From Promethearchaeota archaeon (GTDB lineage Archaea > Asgardarchaeota > Lokiarchaeia > Helarchaeales > RDOG01), in the NCBI GenBank assembly GCA_011365055.1, contig RDOG01000002.1:248001-312000 (forward strand): 64,000 nt of DNA, written 5' to 3'. Both the position numbers and the translations under genes were made by a program. Shown here piece by piece: positions 25,651 to 35,002 of the stretch. Within the stretch, counting starts at the first letter, position 1. Every line of letters starts with the position of its first letter. Under the pieces are notes generated by a model, which ran no database searches, was not told where the DNA came from, and saw only the letters and a list, made by a program, of their open reading frames with translations.

Positions 25651-27123
25651 TTGCAGTCAAATGATCTACGAGAGATATTTAAGCGCTTAATAGCTTTTGC
25701 TCAATTGGAGTATAAAGAAAAAAGACCAACCTCAATTTCGGGATATTTAATAAAACAAGTAAAAGGTCTTAGCGGAAGCATTCCCATCATTAATGCATAC
25801 TTAAATAGGCATATCTTATCATTTTTTATATTATCAAATTTTAAAGATTCCATTAGAATTTATTTTTTCACGAGAGATGGAACCATGGTGGGAGCGGAAA
25901 ACATAGAACTTCAAAATTATTCGAAATTCGAAAAACAATTAAAAAAAAGTACCAAAAAAATCTTCACGATACCTCATATTTCTGCTGATGAAATGTTAGA
26001 AGAAAGAAAATCTCCTTATCATAAGAAAATAAAGAAAATGAAAAAAGTAAAGGTAAATTTATCCCAATTAGAAGCAAGATTCAAAAGAACATTTGAAGAA
26101 CTTAAAAGAAAAACCAGATGGAAAGCTAAACTTCCTTCTATTACATTAGAGGATTTAAATCTTGAAGACAATAGAAGATTTTTTTCGAAAAAAGTAAAGG
26201 AATCAATTTATTATTCTTTAAAAATATTAAATTCTGATTTATTAGATGGAGTTATTATCAGAGATTGTTTAATAGAACTAATACCAGATTATTTTGGAGA
26301 AATAATCTTAGATTTAGCTTCTTTTGGTGCATATTTAACGATATCAAAAAGCGAAAAAAAGTTATGGCTCCAAAAGTGGGTCACCCCCCCATTATTTAGG
26401 GAATATTTAGATTCAAAATATGAAATAGAAGATTTTTTTAAAAAGATAAACTATATTATTAATTATTTCGACGAAAATGAAAAAAAAAGTGAAGTTACAA
26501 ATTTATTAATTAAAAAGATATTAGGTAATTTTAACAGTAGCGTGAATCTTATAGCAAGATCCTTTTTTAATGAGTTATACGAAAATACAAGAGATGAAAT
26601 GCATCTAAATAAGAGGATTCTTTTCGAATTTTATGAATATAAAAGAATAATAATTATTGAAGAAAAAATAGACGATCTTTGGTTTAATTGTACAGCATTA
26701 TTAGTTCAATATAAGATAAATGAATTCAGAAAATGTTTGAATTCTTTAAATTCAATTCCAAATGGATTGAACAGGTTATTTACTTCAATATTAGAATCTT
26801 TGAAACCCTTCGAGTTACATCAAGAAATAATAAAAGATGAGCGCTTAGAAAATCAGAGACTTTTTATTAGAGTAATATTCAAAAATAAATCCGATTTAAT
26901 ATTTGAAATATTAGATTTTAGCGTTCCTGAAAGTTCAAATATTGGAAAATACGCATTGCCTAAGGAAATTCCACAAAAAATTTATCCTTTTGAGGAAAGA
27001 TCAATTCAACTAATGATAAATTTATCAGAACAAGAAATCGCCAAAATTAAACCTCTTAAAATTAAAATTAGAGACGATTCACAAAACTTGTACAAATTGA
27101 AATCGAATTCCATTAATCTATAA
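25651..27123 (+). CDS. hypothetical protein, 490 residues
   Basis: I do not recognise this protein. It is soluble, Lys/Glu/Ile-rich and mostly helical from about residue 130 onward. Residues 30-110 look like an alpha/beta unit (S-I-R-I-Y-F-F-T-R-D-G-T), faintly like a roadblock/longin strand pair. A basic helix follows (H-K-K-I-K-K-M-K-K), and the last 90 residues are beta-rich (L-F-I-R-V-I-F-K-N-K), similar to an appendage-type beta sandwich. It has no membrane span, metal cluster or P-loop. The start is TTG after AGGCGA. It closely follows the C25-like gene, and its 3' end converges on the Sm gene. Confidence 0.55.
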   Translation: MQSNDLREIFKRLIAFAQLEYKEKRPTSISGYLIKQVKGLSGSIPIINAYLNRHILSFFILSNFKDSIRIYFFTRDGTMVGAENIELQNYSKFEKQLKKSTKKIFTIPHISADEMLEERKSPYHKKIKKMKKVKVNLSQLEARFKRTFEELKRKTRWKAKLPSITLEDLNLEDNRRFFSKKVKESIYYSLKILNSDLLDGVIIRDCLIELIPDYFGEIILDLASFGAYLTISKSEKKLWLQKWVTPPLFREYLDSKYEIEDFFKKINYIINYFDENEKKSEVTNLLIKKILGNFNSSVNLIARSFFNELYENTRDEMHLNKRILFEFYEYKRIIIIEEKIDDLWFNCTALLVQYKINEFRKCLNSLNSIPNGLNRLFTSILESLKPFELHQEIIKDERLENQRLFIRVIFKNKSDLIFEILDFSVPESSNIGKYALPKEIPQKIYPFEERSIQLMINLSEQEIAKIKPLKIKIRDDSQNLYKLKSNSINL

Positions 27124-27153
27124 ATGGAATTTTTAAAATGTGATATTTTCGGG

Positions 27154-27408
27154 TTAAAAATCGCTGTCTAATGCTGAAAGATCGGGTTTGATGAACAAAA
27201 TATTGTTACCACGAATGAAGACTTCTCCAAATTTTGCTATTGGTTCCCCTTCTTTAAGTTCTTCTGCACTTGACAACACTAAATTCATATAACTATCTGT
27301 CTCTACAAGGTATCCACGGTATTCTTTTCCATCTTTTAGTCTTATTAAAACTAGATTATTTACTGCTTTGTTAAGTATTTTTAATGGTGATCTATCATTT
27401 CTACTCAT
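27154..27408 (-). CDS. Sm-like archaeal protein (SmAP/LSm)
   Basis: An 84-residue LSm-fold RNA-binding protein that forms ring oligomers on U-rich RNA. Sm1 is seen as V-L-I-R-L-K-D-G-K-E-Y-R-G-Y-L with D-S-Y-M-N-L-V-L, and Sm2 as F-I-R-G-N-N-I-L-F-I. The Asn of M-N-L and the R-G-N of Sm2 are the RNA-contacting residues. The N-terminal helix (S-P-L-K-I-L-N-K-A) is normal, and a short acidic tail (L-D-S-D-F) ends the protein. The start is ATG after GAGGTTG. It is co-oriented with Rio2 upstream (92-base gap). Confidence 0.93.
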   Translation of the reverse strand: MSRNDRSPLKILNKAVNNLVLIRLKDGKEYRGYLVETDSYMNLVLSSAEELKEGEPIAKFGEVFIRGNNILFIKPDLSALDSDF

Positions 27409-27500
27409 TAGAAAACAACCTCGAAATTTATAATTTATACAATTAAATGATTAATAAATTCTTCTTTTTTGAATTTTTTTTTGTATCTTTTTAAATTTTC

Positions 27501-28379
27501 TCATGGTGGGGTTTTTAATAAAGTTAATAACTCATTTAAGTCTTTATAGAGACCAAAATTTTTCTTGAAATATGTTAATACATTTCTAATATCTCTTTTA
27601 AAGTAAAAATCTGCATTTTCGTGGGAAACCTCAACCCATTGAGGCCAATCAAAAATAATTACTTCATCTTTTTCAGTGAGAAATATGTTATATTCACTCA
27701 AATCCCCATGAATCACGCCTTCGTGATATGCATAATGAATATTCGTTAAAATATCATCTAAAACATCTTCAGGAGACCTTAAAAAGTTACAACGTATCAA
27801 AACATCTCCTGGAATATACTCCATAACAATAGCATGGCGATTATGAGTTATTGGTTTAGGTACTGATACGTTCGGATAAATTCTTTTCAAGCATTCGAAT
27901 TCTTTCTCAGCAGACAATCTTGAAATATATAACCAAGAGATGTGCCTTTTATCTGAACTGTAAGATCTTGTTCGTTTAGTTTGTCTAAAACTAATCCTAC
28001 CTAATCGATGAAACTTTATTGCGATCCGATTTTTATTTGGATCTAGCGCATCAAACACATCTGCCTCTTTTCCAATACCTAAAATATTTCCGAAGCTTTC
28101 TATATAATTTCCTTGAACAAATGCATTTAAAGCGAGGCAATCATAACCCATAGAAGTTAAATGATAGCCCGTATAGCTTCCTTTCCATCTTTTTATTAAC
28201 TCCATTCCATGTAATCTTGATAATCTGAAATTACATTCGGAATCGTCATAACTTTTGCCCGCTAATTGTTGGATTAATTCCAAAGGAACATGTTCATGCG
28301 TAGCCATACCTCTTTCTATTGCAATCAATACCCTAAAGTCTTCATGTACTAATTCTTTAAAAATTTTTAATGCTCGCAT
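27501..28379 (-). CDS. rio2: Rio2 atypical serine kinase/ATPase
   Basis: A 292-residue RIO2 protein required in small-subunit ribosome maturation. Residues 1-90 form the RIO2-specific winged helix. The kinase core follows: G-I-G-K-E-A-D-V-F (101-109) as the P-loop, Lys122 in I-A-I-K-F-H, the catalytic loop H224-G-D226-L-S-E-Y-N231, and the metal-binding Asp244 in F-D-W-P-Q, which is autophosphorylated in the family. The length is normal for archaea. The upstream A+T-rich stretch has a TATATAAT-like element about 30 bases before the ATG, implying a short leader. Confidence 0.95.
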   Translation of the reverse strand: MRALKIFKELVHEDFRVLIAIERGMATHEHVPLELIQQLAGKSYDDSECNFRLSRLHGMELIKRWKGSYTGYHLTSMGYDCLALNAFVQGNYIESFGNILGIGKEADVFDALDPNKNRIAIKFHRLGRISFRQTKRTRSYSSDKRHISWLYISRLSAEKEFECLKRIYPNVSVPKPITHNRHAIVMEYIPGDVLIRCNFLRSPEDVLDDILTNIHYAYHEGVIHGDLSEYNIFLTEKDEVIIFDWPQWVEVSHENADFYFKRDIRNVLTYFKKNFGLYKDLNELLTLLKTPP

Positions 28380-28666
28380 TTTTTATTTAAACCGTTTTTA
28401 TTAAATATTATATATGTTTGATGATTAGAAAATTTATAGCATTGTTATAACTTGCGAAAATGCTAAGAATTTAAACAAATTATTCTAAACGTTAAAAAAT
28501 AATTATAAACGAATCTATATTTTTTTTGAAAAAAGAAAATTTTTATTATACATGTATTCTAACAAAGTTTTTTTATGTATTTATTAAACAAAATATACAG
28601 TTAAAACCGACTTATTTAATTTAAAATGAGACTATTTAAATCTTTAAAAACAAGTATAAAGGTTTC

Positions 28667-28681
28667 AATTCCAGAGGAATT
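28667..28681. promoter_or_regulatory. candidate operator AATTCC-AGA-GGAATT
   Basis: A perfect 6-base inverted repeat with a 3-base centre lies 75 bases upstream of the regulator's TATA-like element. Its size suits a dimeric winged-helix protein, so autoregulation by the downstream ArsR-type protein is possible, though no experiment or second copy supports it. Confidence 0.3.
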
Positions 28682-28755
28682 ATATCAACTTATATTTAAA
28701 TGTTGTGTCTTTATAAAGGATTTTTTAAGGATTTGCTTTTAAATAGATACAAATA

Positions 28756-28763
28756 TTTATATT
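28756..28763 (+). promoter_or_regulatory. TATA-like element of the ArsR-type regulator gene
   Basis: TTTATATT lies 55 bases before the GTG start, allowing a leader of about 30 nucleotides that includes the GGGAGGT Shine-Dalgarno at 28803. Confidence 0.35.
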
Positions 28764-28817
28764 CATAACAGCTCATTATATTTTCATCTTCTGGTTTCAC
28801 GCGGGAGGTTCTTTTTC

Positions 28818-29102
28818 GTGTCGTTTAATGAAAGTATTGAAATTGACGGTATAAATGTTCAAAAAATTGGCAAGGCTCTTTCCTCTAAAACAAGGTGGGC
28901 GATTTTACAACTTTTAAGTCAACAAAAGATGGATGTTTCGCGAATTGCTGAATCTCTTAATCAAACTGAAGCAAATATTAGTGCTCAGATTAAAATTTTA
29001 GAAAAGGCTGGATTAATCATAAGTCATTACGAGCCTGGTGAACATGGCGTCAGAAAAATTTGTGAGCCCGCATGTAAAAAGCTAACTATCAGTATAATTT
29101 AA
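28818..29102 (+). CDS. ArsR-family winged-helix transcription regulator
   Basis: A 94-residue regulator consisting of one winged helix-turn-helix domain: K-A-L-S-S-K-T-R-W-A-I-L-Q-L-L (helix 1-2), D-V-S-R-I-A-E-S-L-N-Q-T-E-A-N-I-S (recognition helices), then a wing with G-E-H-G-V-R-K. The K-x-R-W-x-I-L pattern is typical of ArsR proteins. The two cysteines, in I-C-E-P-A-C near the C terminus, could sense metal or redox state. GTG start with a strong GGGAGGT eight bases upstream. It stands alone, facing HerA, so its targets are unknown. Confidence 0.85.
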   Translation: MSFNESIEIDGINVQKIGKALSSKTRWAILQLLSQQKMDVSRIAESLNQTEANISAQIKILEKAGLIISHYEPGEHGVRKICEPACKKLTISII

Positions 29103-29159
29103 AAATACTAATTATTTTTTAAAATATTTTTTCTTTCTTTTTTTTAAAATGAATTTACA

Positions 29160-30677
29160 CTAATTTAAATCAAATTTTTTACAAGTTGTTTCTAAATCTT
29201 CGAATTTTTCACTATGCGTCATAATTTTATGTCTAATTTTTATGAATAGAGGAAAATTGACCGATGAGCCCACTATCAAGCCTTCACCAACTGGTAGATT
29301 TGAAATTGCATCTAATGTTTCCCGTGTAATAAATTCAGAACTTTTTCTAATATTATCAAGATCATATGGATTGGTAATTTTCAAGATGATATGAGTTCCA
29401 CATTGACTTAAAACTGTAGTGGATAAACGAACTGGTCTTTGGCTTAAAAGACATAACAAAGATCCAAATTTTCGTCCCTCTCGTGCATAAGTTTCTAAAA
29501 TATTTCTAGCTAATGCACTTTCTTTTCCAGCACCTTCAGGAATAAATTGATGTGCTTCTTCTAAAATTAATATAAAAGGACAGATTTTGTTATTTTTTCT
29601 TAAATAAAAAAGATTCTTCGCAACATAATCTACAATCATTTGTTTCTTCTTTATACTAGTTAACCCTGAAAGATCAAATAAAACTAATTTCCCTGGTTGA
29701 ATGGATTGTTCTAAATTTGGATTTTCATCTAAATCAAATAAATTTAGAGTATCTAAGGAATAAAACCAACTAATTAGAGCCTCTTTAGTTTGAGATTTCA
29801 TTAATTCATCAGATTCAATTTCTGTAATAATATCTTTTAAATTATATTGTTTTTTATTCTGTTTTAAATTTTTTAAAATTCTTCCTAACTCTCTTATCTG
29901 AATTGAGCTCATTTGAGGCATGTAATTTGCGAACTGATATTCATTAATATTAGAGGTTTTAAATGATACATAATGTGCTTTTATTAAATTATTATTATAT
30001 AAAATATCAGATTCTATAGCAAGTTTTTCATCTCCATTTTCTCTAGCAAAGCTCGTATATTCACCATGCACGTCAAATAGAACCATTGCAATTCGCCCTT
30101 GCTCCTTATTTCTTTTAAGCAATTCTTCTAAAATGATAGATGTTAGATACGATTTTCCTGCTCCAGACATTGCCAAGATTGCAACGTGTTTTTGAAACAT
30201 TCTTGTCATATTTATTTTAGAATCTAAATTATGATAGAGAACTTTTCCAAGATTTATACCATCTTTAAGATCAAGACCTAATAGATCTGACAATTCTTCG
30301 TCATCAATTAAGTAAATGTTATCTCCAGGGGATGGAGGGATGCTAAGTCGCTCTAGATGGTTATTAGATCTTAATCCTAGAACTTTTGTTTCACATAAAC
30401 AATATTCCCACGTGTCAGTTGGAAAGATAGAATTCAATGGTAAGCCGGATTGCTGATAACCTCTTACAGCTTCAGCACTTTGGAAATATTTATTTGTTTT
30501 AATTATATTTTGAATACTTCCAATTATTTCTCCATTTGAAGATTCAACTTTTATAAATTGACCAGAATGTACAAGGTCATCATTAATATATTTATCAATT
30601 ACAAAATGAAATTTTTGTGGAGTCGGACTTTCATGGGTTGTAGTAATGGTTCCAATTTTCTTTTTAATGTAATGCAT
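29160..30677 (-). CDS. herA: HerA bipolar DNA helicase/translocase
   Basis: A 505-residue HerA-FtsK ATPase that pumps DNA ends for resection together with NurA. An N-terminal HAS-type beta barrel (1-100) precedes the RecA-like core with Walker A M-S-G-A-G-K-S-Y-L (170-178), V-L-F-D-V-H-G-E-Y, Walker B F-I-L-I-L-E-E-A-H (about 365-375), and the sensor stretch L-S-Q-R-P. Arg in the following A-R-E-G-R-K-F-G region matches the arginine finger. The ATG overlaps the NurA stop by one base (TAATG), so the two are translationally coupled. Mre11 and Rad50, often adjacent in archaea, are not in this window. Confidence 0.94.
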   Translation of the reverse strand: MHYIKKKIGTITTTHESPTPQKFHFVIDKYINDDLVHSGQFIKVESSNGEIIGSIQNIIKTNKYFQSAEAVRGYQQSGLPLNSIFPTDTWEYCLCETKVLGLRSNNHLERLSIPPSPGDNIYLIDDEELSDLLGLDLKDGINLGKVLYHNLDSKINMTRMFQKHVAILAMSGAGKSYLTSIILEELLKRNKEQGRIAMVLFDVHGEYTSFARENGDEKLAIESDILYNNNLIKAHYVSFKTSNINEYQFANYMPQMSSIQIRELGRILKNLKQNKKQYNLKDIITEIESDELMKSQTKEALISWFYSLDTLNLFDLDENPNLEQSIQPGKLVLFDLSGLTSIKKKQMIVDYVAKNLFYLRKNNKICPFILILEEAHQFIPEGAGKESALARNILETYAREGRKFGSLLCLLSQRPVRLSTTVLSQCGTHIILKITNPYDLDNIRKSSEFITRETLDAISNLPVGEGLIVGSSVNFPLFIKIRHKIMTHSEKFEDLETTCKKFDLN

Positions 30678-31822
30678 TATATCGGACCTCTATTCCTCCT
30701 CAATTTTAATAAACTTGAAGGGTATAACGTATTTTGATTTAAAATGTTATATATTACTTCTAAATCATATTCACTTAATTTCGCGCGCGCATCGGCTTCA
30801 ATTAAAGGTACAGGAAAACCGTAATCTTGATAATAATTGGAAATTGACAGAATGGAACGAGCTATCTTATCAATTGTTGAAATTGGTTTGCAGTTAATGT
30901 TTAAATATTCAACGCGAATGGGTAAATCTCTTGCCACATTCTTTAGATAAAAAAGATTTAAATGTTTACTAAATTTATCATCAATATCTTTCAGTATAGG
31001 ATGCATGTTAATATCATCTGAAAAAGATAGTGATGACGTGCGTTCACCTTCTTTCATTACTCGAAATAAAAAGTCAGAGTCTTTAATGGAATTTAAGACT
31101 TGCCTATAATCTAATTCGAGAATTTTTCGGAATTTTGGATATTTATTTATAAATTGTGGTATTAATTTAAGAAAAAGATTCATGAATCTTCTGGATCGAG
31201 TATCTTTAATGCATCCAGCAAGAAGAATTTGTTTTTCAAGACAACATTCGTATAATTCCTCATATTTATTGACTACTTTTTTATAAATTTTATATAAAAT
31301 AGAGTTTTGTGAAGGTTTATCTGATGGAACTGGAAGGATTGATCCATCTAATAATAAAAGATCAGGTCTTTTTTTCTCTATTGCCTTTATGGCAATATCA
31401 AGCTCGCATTTAATTCGTTCAAGTGATCCATATATTTCAGATTCAACCCTTGAAAAAGGTGAAAAACTAGTTTTAATTTCAGGAATGGGAAATTGACTTG
31501 TTATGTATTCGACTTGAGGTTTTTCTCCCTTATATTCAAAAATACAAGCAACCCCTCTCAATAAAATAAGATCGATGGAATTATAAGATTTATTAATAAG
31601 TCCACCATCAACTCCGATAATTCTTAGTCCATTTAAGGAAATAGGGAGTATTTTTTTAAAAAGAAATTCCTCCAATATGTTATTTTTTACGATCTCTCTC
31701 ATACCATTTAAGTATATTAGATCTTTAATTGCGAGAAATGAATCTGAAATTTTTTGTTGAAGCGTTTCATATAAATTAATTTTTTTAGCAATTTGGGAAA
31801 TTTGATCTAAGAGAGATTCCAT
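30677..31822 (-). CDS. nurA: NurA 5'-3' nuclease
   Basis: The RNase H-like nuclease partner of HerA, about 381 residues. The NurA core has I-I-G-V-D-G-G, with a metal-binding Asp, and L-L-L-D-G-S-I with the second conserved Asp. Conserved elements near the C terminus include P-I-R-V-E-Y-L and G-F-P-V-P-L-I-E-A-D. A GTG at 31834 gives a longer frame, but ATG 31822 is six bases after a GTGATC and is preferred. It is the promoter-proximal gene of the NurA-HerA unit, following CTP synthase by about 130 bases. Confidence 0.9.
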   Translation of the reverse strand: MESLLDQISQIAKKINLYETLQQKISDSFLAIKDLIYLNGMREIVKNNILEEFLFKKILPISLNGLRIIGVDGGLINKSYNSIDLILLRGVACIFEYKGEKPQVEYITSQFPIPEIKTSFSPFSRVESEIYGSLERIKCELDIAIKAIEKKRPDLLLLDGSILPVPSDKPSQNSILYKIYKKVVNKYEELYECCLEKQILLAGCIKDTRSRRFMNLFLKLIPQFINKYPKFRKILELDYRQVLNSIKDSDFLFRVMKEGERTSSLSFSDDINMHPILKDIDDKFSKHLNLFYLKNVARDLPIRVEYLNINCKPISTIDKIARSILSISNYYQDYGFPVPLIEADARAKLSEYDLEVIYNILNQNTLYPSSLLKLRRNRGPI

Positions 31823-31955
31823 CGATGTGATCACGCGTGAAAGTGGATGATAAAAAATATGATTGATTCATTTAAGATGGATTATGCTCTGAAGTAAAAA
31901 TGAAATAAATAAAAATTTTAAAATAATTTTTAAAAACACGAAATTCGTATAAAAA

Positions 31956-33605
31956 TTAACTTTTTCTTTCAATACAAGTTTTAATAAAATCATAATAGAT
32001 TGGACTTGGTTTATTTGGCCATGACTTGTATTCTGGATGAAATTGAACTCCAAGGACCCATGAGTCAGGTTTTGTCATCTCAATTGCATTTATTATTTTT
32101 TTATCCTTATCATAAGCAGAAGCGATTAGACCTTTATCCTGTGCTTGAAAAACGTATTCATTCATAATATGAAATCTATGCCTAAATCGTTCTTTTATGA
32201 CATCTTTTCCATATATTTCATAAAGTTTGGTATTTTTTTCGATATATATTTCGTGAGAACCTAATCTCATTGTTCCTCCCTTATCTTTAATCGCTTTTTG
32301 CTCAGGCATCAGATCGACAACTGCATTACACGTATCTGGGACATGTTCTGTGGAACTTGCATCTTTTAAACCTAAATAATCTCTGCAATACGCACAAAAC
32401 ATCAATTGTGCACCAAAACAAATGCCTAGAAAAGGCATGTTTTCTTTTAATGCGTAAGATATTGCTCTGATCATTCCTTCAACACCCCTACCACCAAATC
32501 CGGGTGTCATTAACATCCCATCGTAATTTTTAAGAACTTGTAATTTATCAGGATTTATTTCAAATGGTTCAGTATCAATCCAATCAATTTCAACTTTCGC
32601 GTTATTATGAGCTGCCGCATGTTTTAATGCTTCATTAATACTGACGTAACTATCTTGTATCGCAGTATATTTACCTGGCATTGCAATTTTTACTATTCGA
32701 TTAGGATCCTTGTATAAACGAATCATATCTTCCCAAGCTCGGGTTTCCGGTTTCGGTGCAACCATCTTTAGAATTGTATTCGATAAATAAGTCCCTACAT
32801 CTTGATTTTCAAAAATTAATGGTAATTCATAAATAACTTCAATATTTGGATTAGAAATGACTGCTTGCATAGGAACATTACAATAAAGACTTAATTTTTT
32901 ACGAACGGCTTCATTTAAAGGTATTTTTGAGCGAGCAATAATAACGTCAGGTTGAAGTCCCAAACCCAATAATGCTTTAACACTGTGCTGTGTTGGTTTG
33001 GTTTTTAATTCCCCAACAGTTTCAGAATATGGAAGTAAGGTTACGTGAACTAAAGCAGTATCTCCGCTTTTTTCTTCCAATCTGAATTGTCTAATTGCCT
33101 CAAGAAAAGGCATCGCTTCTATATCACCAACAGTTCCTCCAACCTCAACAATTAATACGTCAAGATTTTCATTCGCTGCAACAGAACGAATTCTTTTTTT
33201 AATTTCATCCGTTATATGGGGAATGATTTGAACAGTTCTACCTAAAAAACCTCCAAATCGTTCTTGGAGAATTACAGATAAATAGATTTGACCTGAAGTC
33301 ATATTCGAGGAAGGAGACAAGAATTTACCTAAAAATCTTTCATAAGTGCCAAAATCTTGATCAATTTCGCAAATTTTATAAACTTGATCTTCGACTGGTT
33401 TAAATTCCCAAATATCTTCTGTTACAAAGACTTCTCCATGCTCTACAGGGTTTAATGTTCCTGGATCCACGTTTAAATATGGATCAATTTTAATTATAGA
33501 AACGTCATAATTCCTAAATTGAAAGATTTTTCCGATACTGGAAGCTGTAACTCCTTTTCCAATAGCGGACATTACTCCTCCAGTAACGAAAATATATTTA
33601 GTCAT
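31956..33605 (-). CDS. pyrG: CTP synthase with an internal insertion
   Basis: A 549-residue CTP synthase making CTP from UTP, ATP and glutamine. The amidoligase domain has the P-loop region G-x-x-x-A-I-G-K-G-V, N-V-D-P-G-T-L-N-P, H-G-E-V-F-V-T-E-D with the metal Asp, G-G-T-V-G-D-I-E and K-T-K-P-T-Q-H-S. The glutaminase domain has F-L-G-I-C-F-G-A-Q with the nucleophile Cys and Q-F-H-P-E-Y. After the T-E-D, about 17 residues replace the usual four (G-A-E-T in E. coli) before D-x-D-x-G-x-Y-E-R-F, an insertion of about 13 residues near the nucleotide site. The start is ATG after AAGGTATT. Confidence 0.95.
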   Translation of the reverse strand: MTKYIFVTGGVMSAIGKGVTASSIGKIFQFRNYDVSIIKIDPYLNVDPGTLNPVEHGEVFVTEDIWEFKPVEDQVYKICEIDQDFGTYERFLGKFLSPSSNMTSGQIYLSVILQERFGGFLGRTVQIIPHITDEIKKRIRSVAANENLDVLIVEVGGTVGDIEAMPFLEAIRQFRLEEKSGDTALVHVTLLPYSETVGELKTKPTQHSVKALLGLGLQPDVIIARSKIPLNEAVRKKLSLYCNVPMQAVISNPNIEVIYELPLIFENQDVGTYLSNTILKMVAPKPETRAWEDMIRLYKDPNRIVKIAMPGKYTAIQDSYVSINEALKHAAAHNNAKVEIDWIDTEPFEINPDKLQVLKNYDGMLMTPGFGGRGVEGMIRAISYALKENMPFLGICFGAQLMFCAYCRDYLGLKDASSTEHVPDTCNAVVDLMPEQKAIKDKGGTMRLGSHEIYIEKNTKLYEIYGKDVIKERFRHRFHIMNEYVFQAQDKGLIASAYDKDKKIINAIEMTKPDSWVLGVQFHPEYKSWPNKPSPIYYDFIKTCIERKS

Positions 33606-33798
33606 TTTAAATACCTTAAATATTCATATTATTAATACAATTAATTACTCTCTCAATCCTATTATATGATCACTTGAGTCGTATTAAAAAAATATATTTC
33701 TTTCCAACTGCTTAAAAAAGCTTTGTTTCATGTTCAATATTAAATATAATAATTTCAACATTTAAAGAATAAAAATAATTGAAAAATACTGGTAAAAA

Positions 33799-34491
33799 AT
33801 GAAATCTTCAATAAAGGAAACATTCGAAATAATTGCAGATTCATACGATCGGGTTAGAAAAAAACCTTGGCCAAATTTACTTAAATTTATGAATGAAAAC
33901 CATTTTATTGGTAAAAAAATGCTCGTTTTAGACTTAGGATGTGCAAATGGACGGCATACTAAATATTTAGAACGATATTGTGATTTATCAATTGGTATTG
34001 ATATTTCTTTTAACTTCTTAAAGATAGCTAATACCTCTAATCGTGGTAAAAAAATACAATATTTAAATTCTGAAATTACAAAGTTGCCATTTAAGGATGA
34101 AACCTTTAGTCACGTTCTATGTGTAGCGTCTTTGCACCATTTAAGAAAATCTGAACAAATTTATGCCATGAAAGAAATATATCGTATTTTAAAAACAGAT
34201 GGATGGTGCCTTTTTACTGTTTGGATAAGAGATCAAGAACGATTTTTCCCTATTTTATTTCTAGACCTAATTTTTTTAAATTTTCTTAAAAAAGATAAGA
34301 ATTATGGTGATATTATGGTTCCATGGAGAGATCAAGATCAAACTATAATAGCTCAGAGATTTTATCATTTATTTTCAAGAGGAGAGGTGGAATCTCTGAT
34401 AAAGAATGCAGGTTTTAAATCTATTCATATCAAAAAATTTGCTGGCAAATCGGGTCAGGAAAATTATTTCGCATTAATAAGAAAAACTTAA
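33799..34491 (+). CDS. Trm9/ALKBH8-like tRNA methyltransferase
   Basis: A 230-residue class I methyltransferase resembling the Trm9/ALKBH8 methylase that completes mcm5U34 in eukaryotic tRNA. Similar features: the N-terminal F-E-I-I-A-D-S-Y-D-x-x-R-K-K-P-W-P, motif I L-D-L-G-C-A-N-G, S-L-H-H after motif IV, the V-P-W segment and R-F-Y-H-L-F-S-R-G-E near the C terminus. Eukaryotic Trm9 needs Trm112; no Trm112 is obvious here. General methyltransferase function is sure, the tRNA role less so. The start is ATG after GGTAAAAA. It is divergent from CTP synthase. Confidence 0.72.
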   Translation: MKSSIKETFEIIADSYDRVRKKPWPNLLKFMNENHFIGKKMLVLDLGCANGRHTKYLERYCDLSIGIDISFNFLKIANTSNRGKKIQYLNSEITKLPFKDETFSHVLCVASLHHLRKSEQIYAMKEIYRILKTDGWCLFTVWIRDQERFFPILFLDLIFLNFLKKDKNYGDIMVPWRDQDQTIIAQRFYHLFSRGEVESLIKNAGFKSIHIKKFAGKSGQENYFALIRKT

Positions 34492-34570
34492 AATTTTCGA
34501 CAATAAGAAAATGATAGAATGTTTAAAATGAAAGAAATGATTTTTTTATATTATAAAATTGGTGTTAAAA

Positions 34571-34990
34571 TTGGTAGATTTGAGAAATAATCATGCACCA
34601 TGTGGAATTTACTGCCCTCGGTGTCCTGGTTGGGAATTTTTTAAATGCAAGGAGAAGGGGGGATGCAATGGGCAAGGAGGAAAAATTAGTAAATTTCCAG
34701 TATGCAAAACATATGAATGTGTAAAGACCAAAAATCACGAATTTTGTTTTGAATGTGAGGATTTTCCATGCGAAAAGCTCCAACCAATCGTAAATTTTGA
34801 AATTTTTTTACCTCATAATTCAAAAATATACAATTGTTTGATGATCCAAAAACTTGGGTTGGAAAAATGGGATGAAATTTGTGAAGAAAAATCAGATTTA
34901 TATTATAAAGGTAAGAAGGTGCAGTATGGAGGAGATATTTTAACATTAGAAGATAAAGATCCGAATTTATACAAAAAAAAGAAGCCATAA
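34571..34990 (+). CDS. DUF3795 cysteine-rich protein
   Basis: About 139 residues. The N-terminal half has the DUF3795 pattern A-P-C-G-I-Y-C-x2-C, then K-C-K-E-K-G-G-C, V-C-K-T-Y-E-C, and F-C-F-E-C-E-D-F-P-C, a dense set of cysteines expected to bind zinc or an iron-sulphur centre. The C-terminal half is helical. Function is unknown for the family, which is common in anaerobes. TTG 34571 lies six bases after GGTG; TTG at 34559 gives a slightly longer frame. The 12-base gap to the sirtuin gene downstream makes co-transcription likely. Confidence 0.75.
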   Translation: MVDLRNNHAPCGIYCPRCPGWEFFKCKEKGGCNGQGGKISKFPVCKTYECVKTKNHEFCFECEDFPCEKLQPIVNFEIFLPHNSKIYNCLMIQKLGLEKWDEICEEKSDLYYKGKKVQYGGDILTLEDKDPNLYKKKKP

Positions 34991-35002
34991 GATGACTAGA
35001 TT

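Larger units (their letters stand above)
28380..28817. other. 438-base divergent intergenic region between rio2 and the ArsR-type regulator
   Basis: No gene is seen. It holds a TATATAAT-like element for rio2 near 28405-28413 (minus strand), a palindrome AATTCC-AGA-GGAATT at 28667-28681, and a TTTATATT element at 28756-28763 for the regulator gene. The middle is plain A+T-rich DNA. Confidence 0.5.
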
